A stretch of DNA of 5,071 nt, from contig VGWZ01000150.1 in the NCBI GenBank assembly GCA_016873595.1, forward strand, positions 1-5,071, written 5' to 3'. The stretch is from Nitrospira sp. GTDB lineage: Bacteria > Nitrospirota > Thermodesulfovibrionia > Thermodesulfovibrionales > SM23-35. Below, piece after piece: positions 1 to 5,071 of this stretch. The first letter of the stretch is position 1, and every line of letters starts with the position of its first letter. The notes beneath the pieces were generated by a model. That model had not been told where the DNA came from, did not search any database, and saw only the letters and a list, made by a program, of their open reading frames with translations. The position numbers and the translations under genes are program-made.

Positions 1-332
1 TTGGCCATGCAATAGAGACTGTCACGGGATATACTAGATACCTTCATGGAGAGGCAGTTGCAATAGGGATGTGCATTGAGGCAAGGCTTTCCACTATGCT
101 CAAGTTCATTGATGATAACAAGGTATTAAGGATAAAGTCTCTTATCGACTCATATGGCCTCCCCTCAAAAATGCCCACAGATATAGATATTACCAATATC
201 CTCTCCTCCATCCAGCTTGACAAAAAGGCAGTTGCAGGAGAACTGAAGTTCATTCTGCCTGAAAGGATAGGGAGCGTAAAGATACACAAAGGGGTGGCAG
301 AGAAGAGTATAAAGGATTTGCTAAAATCCTGA
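1..332 (+). CDS. aroB: 3-dehydroquinate synthase, C-terminal part (5' truncated by window edge)
   Basis: This is the last 109 residues of 3-dehydroquinate synthase, the cytoplasmic Zn- and NAD-dependent enzyme that turns DAHP into 3-dehydroquinate in the shikimate pathway. The reading frame is open from base 3 and ends at TGA 330-332. The opening residues GHAIETVTGY (bases 3-32) and YLHGEAVAIGM (bases 39-71) match the most conserved block of the family. The His at bases 45-47 corresponds to a Zn ligand, and the His at bases 6-8 to the conserved active-site His of the GHAIE segment; the other Zn ligands lie off the window. The rest is the usual alpha-helical C-terminal domain ending with ELKFILPERIGSV and a short helix. 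The family is normally about 350-370 residues, so roughly two thirds of the gene is missing to the left. It is a shikimate gene with no known link to phosphate uptake; the Pho box that follows suggests it ends a separate unit. Confidence 0.94.
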   Translation, partial: GHAIETVTGYTRYLHGEAVAIGMCIEARLSTMLKFIDDNKVLRIKSLIDSYGLPSKMPTDIDITNILSSIQLDKKAVAGELKFILPERIGSVKIHKGVAEKSIKDLLKS

Positions 333-335
333 GCT

Positions 336-378
336 CTTAACAAAAACTTAATAAAGCTGTAACAAAATTTAAACAATT
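336..378 (+). promoter_or_regulatory. Pho box: four phased direct repeats, probable PhoB/PhoP binding site
   Basis: Four related heptamers start at 336 (CTTAACA), 347 (CTTAATA), 357 (CTGTAAC) and 368 (TTTAAAC), each followed by A/T-only or nearly A/T spacers. The spacing is 11, 10 and 11 bases, about one helical turn. PhoB-family regulators bind direct repeats of CTGTCAT type every 11 bases, and Bacillus PhoP binds TTAACA-like repeats with 4-6 base spacers; this site fits both descriptions. It lies directly upstream of pstS, the classic Pho regulon promoter. The repeats and spacing are seen; binding by a PhoB orthologue is inferred, and no regulator gene is in the window. Confidence 0.7.
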
Positions 379-382
379 TATG

Positions 383-388
383 TAATAT
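383..388 (+). promoter_or_regulatory. Candidate -10 element of the pstS promoter
   Basis: TAATAT lies a few bases past the last Pho repeat, where PhoB-activated promoters carry their -10 because the Pho box replaces the -35. No good -35 stands at normal spacing (TGTAAC at 358 would be 19 bases away), as expected for an activator-dependent promoter. Transcription would begin around 394-397. The region is very AT-rich, so the exact hexamer is uncertain. Confidence 0.4.
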
Positions 389-399
389 TTTTAAGAGAC

Positions 400-470
400 A
401 TGGAAGGAGGGAAGCGGTTTTATATTTACAAGAAAAATTCAGGAGTAATTATAAATTATTAATCCTTTAT
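400..470 (+). other. Possible out-of-frame 5' end of pstS (signal peptide n-region)
   Basis: An ATG at 400 opens a 20-codon frame that begins MEGGKRFYIYKK and stops at TAA 460-462. If one base were added in the A5 run at 433-437, this frame would join that of pstS and read through KKKFRSNYK, LLILYLISFFF and IALLGC. That is a well-formed lipoprotein signal peptide: basic n-region, long hydrophobic core, lipobox. In the pstS frame itself, codons are open from 363 but contain no ATG or GTG before 471. Either one base is missing from the sequence, or a recent frameshift or recoding event occurred, or the start is non-standard. The ATG at 400 itself lacks a good ribosome site. Confidence 0.4.
402..410 (+). 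promoter_or_regulatory. Strong Shine-Dalgarno sequence, probably for pstS
   Basis: GGAAGGAGG is the best ribosome binding site in the pstS leader and falls just after the predicted transcription start. It calls for a start codon near 416-424, yet no ATG, GTG or TTG occurs there; the nearest possibility is a rare ATT at 424-426, 13 bases away. A weaker AGGAG at 441-445 is 25 bases from the TTG at 471, too far to serve it. This mismatch is part of the evidence that the 5' end of pstS is disturbed or mis-sequenced. Confidence 0.4.
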
Positions 471-1247
471 TTGATTTCCTTCTTTTTTATAGCCCTCTTA
501 GGCTGTAGACTTTCAACCAAAGAGGGGGTAGTTTGTACTATTGCTGGCTCAACCTCTATTCAGCCCTTTGTCGAGAAGTTGGCTGAGATTTATATGGAGC
601 ATCATCGGGGGGTAATCATTAATGTACAGGGAGGTGGTTCAACTGCTGGCATCAGGTCAGTGAGAGGGGACGTGGCTGATATTGGTACAAGTTCTCGTGA
701 GTTAAGGAAAGAAGAGAAAGACCTAAAAGAAATCGTTATTGCCTGGGACGGCATAGCCATTATAGTCCATCCAGATAATAAGGTCAAAGACCTGAGCCTT
801 AGCCAGTTAAGAGATATCTTTGCTGGTAGAATTAGACATTGGTCTGAATTGGGATGGTCGCATAGACGAATACATTTTGTCACACGTGAGGAAGGTTCAG
901 GAACAAGAAATGCCTTTGAAGATATGGTCATGCATAATGTCCCTATTTCCGATGAGGCATTAGTAGAAGATTCAAATGGTTCTGTAAGGGAGATTGTAGC
1001 TCATGACCCTCACGCTATTGGATATATCTCTTATGGGATTGTGGACCAGAGGGTCAAGGCCTTAAGGATTGATGGGATAGAACCCAATCTGAGGACGATA
1101 AAAGAAAAAAGATACAAACTCACCCGTCCATTTCTCTTTGTAACTAAGGTGGCACCCCATGGGTTAGCCAAGGATTTCATAGAATTTGTATTGAGCCCTG
1201 AAGGACAGAAAATATTAGAAAGAGAAGGATTGATCGGTATTCGATAG
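471..1247 (+). CDS. pstS: Phosphate ABC transporter substrate-binding lipoprotein PstS (start uncertain)
   Basis: This is the extracytoplasmic phosphate receptor of the Pst importer, of the short PstS family of about 250-280 residues. Numbered from the TTG at 471, a lipobox LLGC ends at Cys12, predicting a lipid-anchored protein. The binding-protein fold follows: GSTS at 26-29, VQGGGSTAG at 52-60, ADIGTSSRE at 69-77, WDGIAI at 92-97 and REEGSGTR at 139-146. These loops carry the Ser, Thr, Asp and Arg residues that hold phosphate in the family. The C-terminus has the usual LSPEGQKIL helix before GLIGIR. The TTG start gives a signal peptide of only 11 residues with no basic residue and no ribosome site; codons just upstream would add K, R and a hydrophobic run, so the true start is probably upstream through a lost base near 433-437. 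The mature protein is intact. It is the first gene behind the Pho box, so phosphate-starvation induction is likely. Confidence 0.9.
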   Translation: MISFFFIALLGCRLSTKEGVVCTIAGSTSIQPFVEKLAEIYMEHHRGVIINVQGGGSTAGIRSVRGDVADIGTSSRELRKEEKDLKEIVIAWDGIAIIVHPDNKVKDLSLSQLRDIFAGRIRHWSELGWSHRRIHFVTREEGSGTRNAFEDMVMHNVPISDEALVEDSNGSVREIVAHDPHAIGYISYGIVDQRVKALRIDGIEPNLRTIKEKRYKLTRPFLFVTKVAPHGLAKDFIEFVLSPEGQKILEREGLIGIR

Positions 1248-1255
1248 AAAAGAGC

Positions 1256-2101
1256 ATGAAGGAAAAGTTAATTGAAAAAACTTTAATGCTTTTGGCTTTC
1301 TCAGCTATTGGAGCCCTGCTCTTGATGGCTGTCTTTATCTTTAAAGAAGGTATGCCTATTATCTTTAAGGTAGGGATAAAGAATTTTCTTTTCAGTACCC
1401 ACTGGGCTCCTACCAAAGGTCATTTTGGGGTCTCTTCAATGATTGTTTCCTCCTTATTTGTGACAATAGGGGCAATGATTATAGGTGTTCCATTGGCCTT
1501 AGCCTGTGCTATTACTTTGGCAGAGTTCGCTCCTCAGCGAGTAACAGTTATCTTAAAACCAACGATAGAGCTTCTGGCAGGCATCCCATCAGTTGTTTAC
1601 GGTTTTCTGGGAGTCGTTCTTTTAGTCCCTTTGATCAGAGATTACCTGGGCGGGCCTGGGCTTTCGCTTCTGGCTGCCTCGATCATACTGGCCATCATGA
1701 TTTTACCAACCATTACCAGCATATCGATTGATGCTATCAAGGCGGTTCCTTACAGTTATAAAGAAGGCTCCCTTGCTCTGGGTGCCACTCACTGGCAGAC
1801 CATCCGTATGGTTATTTTAAAAGCCGCCCGTTCAGGGATTATCACTGCTATCATCTTGGGAATGGCCCGTGCCATTGGGGAGACCATGGCCGTGATCATG
1901 GTGGCTGGCAACGCCCTGAGGCTTCCCCAATCCCCTTTAAGCCCGGTGCGGACTTTAACAAGTAACATAGCCTTGGAAATGGGGTATGCAGCAGGTGACC
2001 ATCGGGCGGCCCTCTTTGCCACAGGTATTGTCTTATTCGTTTTTATTATGGTCTTTAATGTCTCGGCAAATATTATCACAAAAAGATGGCGAAGAGAATA
2101 A
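1256..2101 (+). CDS. pstC: Phosphate ABC transporter permease PstC
   Basis: PstC is one of the two inner-membrane subunits forming the phosphate channel. The 281-residue product has six predicted membrane segments near residues 9-29, 60-90, 106-127, 136-158, 194-219 and 252-273. The cytoplasmic coupling loop, which touches a PstB subunit, is the EAA-type segment from E170 through G176 to G194. The family motif ARAIGETMAV at 204-213 is complete; its Arg and Glu belong to the charged residues that E. coli mutant studies found important for transport. The Pro commonly seen after the Leu of the coupling segment is Lys189 here. The gene starts 8 bases after pstS with only a weak AAGAG upstream, and its end overlaps pstA by 16 bases. 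PstC rather than PstA is chosen from the GETMAV motif and the order S-C-A-B. Confidence 0.95.
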   Translation: MKEKLIEKTLMLLAFSAIGALLLMAVFIFKEGMPIIFKVGIKNFLFSTHWAPTKGHFGVSSMIVSSLFVTIGAMIIGVPLALACAITLAEFAPQRVTVILKPTIELLAGIPSVVYGFLGVVLLVPLIRDYLGGPGLSLLAASIILAIMILPTITSISIDAIKAVPYSYKEGSLALGATHWQTIRMVILKAARSGIITAIILGMARAIGETMAVIMVAGNALRLPQSPLSPVRTLTSNIALEMGYAAGDHRAALFATGIVLFVFIMVFNVSANIITKRWRRE

Positions 2102-2928
2102 ACCCTTTAATGTTACAGCGCATTGTCAAGGCACAGCTCTGGAGCCTCACTGGCTTCACTATAGGGATATTGTTTTTTATCATCTTTTTTATCTCCATCA
2201 AAGGTCTGCCACAGATAACACTGGAATTTCTGACTTCAAACCCAGTGGATATGGGACGTTCCGGGGGAATCTTTTCCACCATTGTATGTACCTTATACCT
2301 TATCTTCGTCTCTCTCATGATTGCCATGCCCCTGGGGGTTGGTGCAGCCATCTATCTTACCGAATATACCAGAGAGAGCCGGCTTACCCACATCATCCGT
2401 TTTGGAACTGAATGTTTGGCAGGTATTCCTTCCATTATCATGGGGTTATTTGGGTTTGCCTTCTTTGTGATGGCCCTTGGCTTGGGATGGTCTATCCTCT
2501 CCGGAGGTATGACCATGTCTATTATGCTTCTGCCAACGATCATTCGGACTACTGAAGAGTCCATAAAGGCAGTACCCTATGAACTGAGGGAGGTGAGTTT
2601 TTCCTTAGGAGTAACCAGATGGCAGACTGTGACAAAGGTGGTTTTACCCAGTGCCCTTCCCGGGATTGTTACCGGGATAGTCTTAGGAATTGCCAGATGT
2701 ATTGAAGAAACAGCGGTGATTATTTTTACTGTTGGCTCTTCTTTGAGACTTCCAGAATCATTCTTCGATTCAGGGAGAACAATGGCTGTCCATTTTTATA
2801 TTCTGGCCAGGGAGGGTATATCCATGCCAAATGCATATGGGACAGCAGCTATTCTGATACTTTCTATTCTCTTTATTAACCTCAGTGCTTACTATCTCGC
2901 GAGGCAATTTCTCAAAAAAATATGTTAG
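2086..2928 (+). CDS. pstA: Phosphate ABC transporter permease PstA
   Basis: PstA is the partner of PstC in the channel. The 280-residue product has six predicted membrane segments, near 20-38, 62-91, 109-131, 138-155, 193-217 and 256-275, and an EAA-type coupling loop from E169 with G175 to LPG at 191-193. The family motif usually written ARAIGETAP reads ARCIEETAV here (203-211): the Arg at 204 and the second Glu remain, but the small Gly is Glu207 and Pro is Val211. The ATG at 2086 lies inside the end of pstC, a 16-base overlap suggesting translational coupling; an in-frame ATG at 2110 would shorten the N-terminus by eight residues and avoid the overlap, and neither start has a strong ribosome site. 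The first pstB follows after 16 bases. Confidence 0.94.
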   Translation: MAKRINPLMLQRIVKAQLWSLTGFTIGILFFIIFFISIKGLPQITLEFLTSNPVDMGRSGGIFSTIVCTLYLIFVSLMIAMPLGVGAAIYLTEYTRESRLTHIIRFGTECLAGIPSIIMGLFGFAFFVMALGLGWSILSGGMTMSIMLLPTIIRTTEESIKAVPYELREVSFSLGVTRWQTVTKVVLPSALPGIVTGIVLGIARCIEETAVIIFTVGSSLRLPESFFDSGRTMAVHFYILAREGISMPNAYGTAAILILSILFINLSAYYLARQFLKKIC

Positions 2929-2944
2929 TGTAAACAGGTAAGTC

Positions 2945-3700
2945 ATGGCAGCAAAGATTGTGGTCAAGGACCTTAGCTTCTCTTATAACCATCAAAGGGT
3001 ACTGTCAGCTGTCAATCTAATGGTTGAAGCCGACAGCATCCTGGGGATTATGGGGCCAGCCAAAAGCGGCAAGACAACGCTCCTGAGGATTTTCAACCGC
3101 TTGTGTGACCTTATCCCTCATGTTCGCATTGAAGGGGAAGTTTTCCTTGATGGGGAGAACATTTTGCGGCCCGGCCTAAACGTGGATAGATTGAGAAAAA
3201 GGGTAGGGATGGTATTTGACAAACCTGTGCCCTTGCCACGTTCCATATTTGAAAATCTGGCTTATGGCCCAAGGCTTCATGGCATTAAAGACAAAAAAAG
3301 GCTGGAGGAGTTAGTGGAGAGGAGCCTGAGATTAGCACAACTCTGGGACGAGGTTAAGGATCGACTTAATGAGTCGGCCATGAAGTTATCCGGGGGGCAG
3401 CAGCAGCGCCTGTGCATCGCCAGAACATTGGCTATGGAACCCGAGGTCATTCTTTTAGATGAGCCAACCTATGGGCTTGATCCTATTTCTACATTGAAGA
3501 TAGAACAAACCTTGCAAAGCTTGAAAGAAAGCTATACTATTGTCCTGGTCAGCAACAATACCTGGCAGGTGGCAAGAACTACTGACAATGTGGCCTTCCT
3601 TCTCATGGGTGAACTGATTGAGTACGGTAGCACACATGAAATCTTTACTGTCCCTAAAGATAAGCGGACTGATGACTACATATCAGGAAGATTCGGCTAA
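2945..3700 (+). CDS. pstB: PstB-1: PstB-type ATPase with degenerate nucleotide site but intact signature
   Basis: This 251-residue cytoplasmic ABC ATPase has PstB length and layout, ending in the family's DDYISGRFG tail. Its signature LSGGQ (148-152), followed by QQRLCIAR, is perfect, and Walker B VILLDEP (168-174) keeps Asp and the catalytic Glu173. The A-loop Tyr14 is also present. Three other ATP-site elements are altered. Walker A reads GPAKSGKTT (37-45), with Lys40 in place of the middle Gly, although the key Lys43 and Thr44 remain. The Q-loop reads MVFDKP, with Asp92 for Gln. The switch segment reads VSNNTWQ, with Asn204 for His. The D-loop is YGLDP rather than SALDP. The gene is in frame throughout and otherwise well conserved, so it does not look like a decaying copy. 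It probably pairs with the product of the next gene, whose defects are exactly complementary. The ATG at 2945 has a weak AGGTAAG upstream. Confidence 0.93.
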   Translation: MAAKIVVKDLSFSYNHQRVLSAVNLMVEADSILGIMGPAKSGKTTLLRIFNRLCDLIPHVRIEGEVFLDGENILRPGLNVDRLRKRVGMVFDKPVPLPRSIFENLAYGPRLHGIKDKKRLEELVERSLRLAQLWDEVKDRLNESAMKLSGGQQQRLCIARTLAMEPEVILLDEPTYGLDPISTLKIEQTLQSLKESYTIVLVSNNTWQVARTTDNVAFLLMGELIEYGSTHEIFTVPKDKRTDDYISGRFG

Positions 3701-3702
3701 GT

Positions 3703-3707
3703 GAGAG
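3703..3707 (+). promoter_or_regulatory. Ribosome binding site deciding the pstB-2 start
   Basis: GAGAG follows the pstB-1 stop. It sits 7 bases before TTG 3715, a normal distance, but only 1 base before TTG 3709. The second TTG is therefore the better start, which would trim three residues and give a 251-residue protein, the same length as PstB-1. A GTG at 3701 is out of frame and reaches a stop within four codons. Confidence 0.45.
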
Positions 3708-3708
3708 A

Positions 3709-4473
3709 TTGACCTTGAGCAAGGTAATTGTAGAGAACCTGAATCTTTTCTATGGTGATTTCCACTGTTTAAAGAACAATACTCTCTCCATAAAAGAGAG
3801 AAAAATTACTGCCCTTATCGGACCTTCAGGTTGCGGGAAGTCAACTCTTCTGAGGTGTTTGAACCGCATGAATGACCTTATTGAAGGAGTGCGCATTACC
3901 GGAAGGGCGCTGATTGATGGAAAAGATATTTACAGCCGAGACATCAATCTCATCCAGCTAAGAAAAGAAGTGGGTATGGTTTTTCAGAAACCAAATCCCT
4001 TTCCCCTCTCTGTCTACGATAATGTAGCCTATGGGCCAAGGGTTCATGGCTTATATAAAACATCAAAAGATGCCATGGAGGCTGTAGTAGCCAAATCCCT
4101 TTCCGCTGTTGGCCTCTGGGAAGAACTGAAAGATAGGCTTGATGTGTCAGCCCTCAATTTAGCCCTGGAGCAACAACAGCGCCTCTGTATTGCCAGGCTT
4201 CTGGCTGTAGAGCCAAGCATCCTGCTTATGGACGAACCTTGTTCAGCTCTTGATCCCTTCGCTACCCTGAACATCGAAGAACTCTTTTTAAATTTGAAAG
4301 AAAAGTATACAATTGTTATTGTCACCCATAACATGCAGCAGGCAGCAAGAGTATCAGATTATACAGGATTTTTTCTCTTGGGAGAACTAATAGAGTTTGG
4401 GAACACAAAGACACTATTTGTCAATCCTCAGAACAAACTTACAGAAGATTATATTACAGGGAGGTTTGGATAA
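3709..4473 (+). CDS. pstB: PstB-2: PstB-type ATPase with intact nucleotide site but broken signature
   Basis: This is the second PstB ATPase, 254 residues from TTG 3709 or about 252 from TTG 3715, which has the better-placed ribosome site. Numbering here uses 3709. Walker A GPSGCGKST (38-46), Q-loop MVFQKPNPFP with Gln93, Walker B ILLMDEP with Asp175 and Glu176, D-loop SALDP (179-183) and switch His207 in VTHNMQQ are all textbook PstB. The exception is the ABC signature: LSGGQ is replaced by LALEQ at 151-155, losing the Ser and both Gly that contact the ATP gamma-phosphate across the dimer. The downstream QQQRLCIAR is intact. The change needs several base substitutions, so it is not a simple read error. 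A homodimer would lack a working signature at both sites; pairing with PstB-1 would restore one. The TAA stop shares its last A with the phoU ATG. Confidence 0.93.
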   Translation: MTLSKVIVENLNLFYGDFHCLKNNTLSIKERKITALIGPSGCGKSTLLRCLNRMNDLIEGVRITGRALIDGKDIYSRDINLIQLRKEVGMVFQKPNPFPLSVYDNVAYGPRVHGLYKTSKDAMEAVVAKSLSAVGLWEELKDRLDVSALNLALEQQQRLCIARLLAVEPSILLMDEPCSALDPFATLNIEELFLNLKEKYTIVIVTHNMQQAARVSDYTGFFLLGELIEFGNTKTLFVNPQNKLTEDYITGRFG

Positions 4474-5071
4474 TGGCTATATTTGATGAGGAGCTAAGTG
4501 CATTAAGAGAAAAAGTTCTGAATCTCGGCTCCATGGTCGAAACGGCTATAAGCGACTCTGTGAAGTCCCTTGTCGAGAGAGATAGCGACCTTGCAAAAGA
4601 GGTTATTAAGAGGGACCATCTGATCAATGCACTCGATGTAGAGATAGGCGAGGAATCCATAAGACTCATTGCCCTCAGGCAACCTATGGCGAGAAACCTG
4701 AGATTCATAACAACGGCTATGAAGATAACGACAGACCTTGAAAGGATGGGAGACCTTGCCGAAAATATTGCTGAAAGGGCGATAGAGCTCAATGAAGAAC
4801 CGCTACTGAAGCCTTACGTTAACATACCAAAGATGGCTGTAATTGCACAGGAAATGGTGAGAGGTTCTCTTGATGCCTTTGTAATAGGATGCACAAAACT
4901 TCCCTATGGAGTCATCCGAAGGGATGATGAGGTGGACGCTCTTACTGTCAAGAACTTTAACGATATGTTAGACCTCATGATTCAGGATCCAAAGATTATT
5001 CCTATAGCGGTTAAGAGAACTTACATTGCAAAATATCTCGAACGAATTGCAGACCATGCAACCAATATTGC
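4473..5071 (+). CDS. phoU: Phosphate signalling protein PhoU (3' truncated by window edge)
   Basis: PhoU is the cytoplasmic, metal-binding helical protein that associates with the Pst transporter and PhoR, damping transport and Pho signalling when phosphate is plentiful. The visible 199 residues start with FDEELSALREKVLNLGSMVE, a typical PhoU opening. They contain both halves of the duplicated three-helix fold, with the metal-binding motifs TTDLERMGDLAEN (86-98) and YLERIADHATN (188-198). The conserved Asp, Glu and Asn residues are all present. PhoU proteins are usually about 215-240 residues, so only some 20-40 are lost off the right edge. The ATG overlaps the pstB-2 stop as TAATG, implying translational coupling. 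The loop LRQPMARNLR (68-77) between the helices is standard for the family. Confidence 0.95.
   Translation, partial: MAIFDEELSALREKVLNLGSMVETAISDSVKSLVERDSDLAKEVIKRDHLINALDVEIGEESIRLIALRQPMARNLRFITTAMKITTDLERMGDLAENIAERAIELNEEPLLKPYVNIPKMAVIAQEMVRGSLDAFVIGCTKLPYGVIRRDDEVDALTVKNFNDMLDLMIQDPKIIPIAVKRTYIAKYLERIADHATNI

Noticed and set aside
333..400. Rho-independent terminator after aroB
   Set aside because: No GC-rich stem followed by a T run is present in the gap; the only inverted repeat has 50 bases between 7-base AT-rich arms.
602..931. Minus-strand open frames opposite pstS, and similar ones opposite aroB, pstC, pstA, pstB and phoU
   Set aside because: All lie antisense to well-conserved genes and have low-complexity, Ser/Leu-rich translations with no family resemblance; no independent ribosome site or promoter supports them.
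1986..2411. 141-codon + strand ORF spanning the pstC/pstA junction
   Set aside because: It lies in a different frame from two clearly recognisable permeases and its translation resembles no protein; it is a shadow frame.
2929..2944. Internal terminator or extra promoter between pstA and pstB-1
   Set aside because: The gap is only 16 bases and shows neither a hairpin nor promoter hexamers.
2945..4473. One pstB copy being a pseudogene left after duplication
   Set aside because: Both frames are full length with conserved tails and neighbouring motifs, gene spacing is tight, and the substitutions fall in complementary sites rather than at random.
1..5071. tRNA, rRNA, CRISPR array, insertion sequence or attachment site
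   Set aside because: The window is almost wholly filled by recognisable genes; no spaced repeat array, transposase frame, terminal inverted repeat or cloverleaf-like segment was seen.

Overview
The window carries the 3' end of an aroB gene followed by a complete phosphate-specific transport (Pst) operon running into phoU, all on the + strand. Layout: aroB C-terminal part (1-332), a 138-base AT-rich gap holding a PhoB-type Pho box and promoter (333-470), pstS lipoprotein (471-1247), pstC (1256-2101), pstA (2086-2928), a first pstB (2945-3700), a second pstB (3709-4473) and the first 199 residues of phoU (4473 to the window edge). Gaps between the pst genes are 8, -16, 16, 8 and -1 bases, so pstS to phoU is almost certainly one transcription unit.

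The organism is a bacterium of moderate G+C content. A lipoprotein-type PstS of the short family, a PhoB-like direct-repeat box and two adjacent pstB genes would suit a Gram-negative anaerobe-type lineage such as Nitrospirota or Desulfobacterota. That is an impression from protein style, not a proven assignment.

The genes form a high-affinity phosphate importer. PstS captures phosphate, PstC and PstA form the membrane channel, PstB ATPases drive it, and PhoU links the transporter to the PhoR/PhoB two-component system, which would act on the Pho box upstream of pstS.

The striking point is the pair of PstB ATPases. PstB-1 has an intact LSGGQ signature but an altered P-loop (GPAKSGKTT), Asp for the Q-loop Gln and Asn for the switch His. 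PstB-2 has perfect Walker A, Q-loop, Walker B and switch His but a broken signature (LALEQ). In a head-to-tail PstB-1/PstB-2 dimer the good halves meet at one ATP site and the bad halves at the other. This predicts an obligate heterodimer with one consensus and one degenerate site, a design well known from ABC exporters such as TAP1/TAP2 and TM287/288 but which I do not know to have been described for a phosphate importer.

A second oddity is the 5' end of pstS. No ATG or GTG is in frame, the TTG at 471 gives a signal peptide lacking a positive n-region, and a good lipoprotein leader is present only if one base is missing near the A5 run at 433-437.
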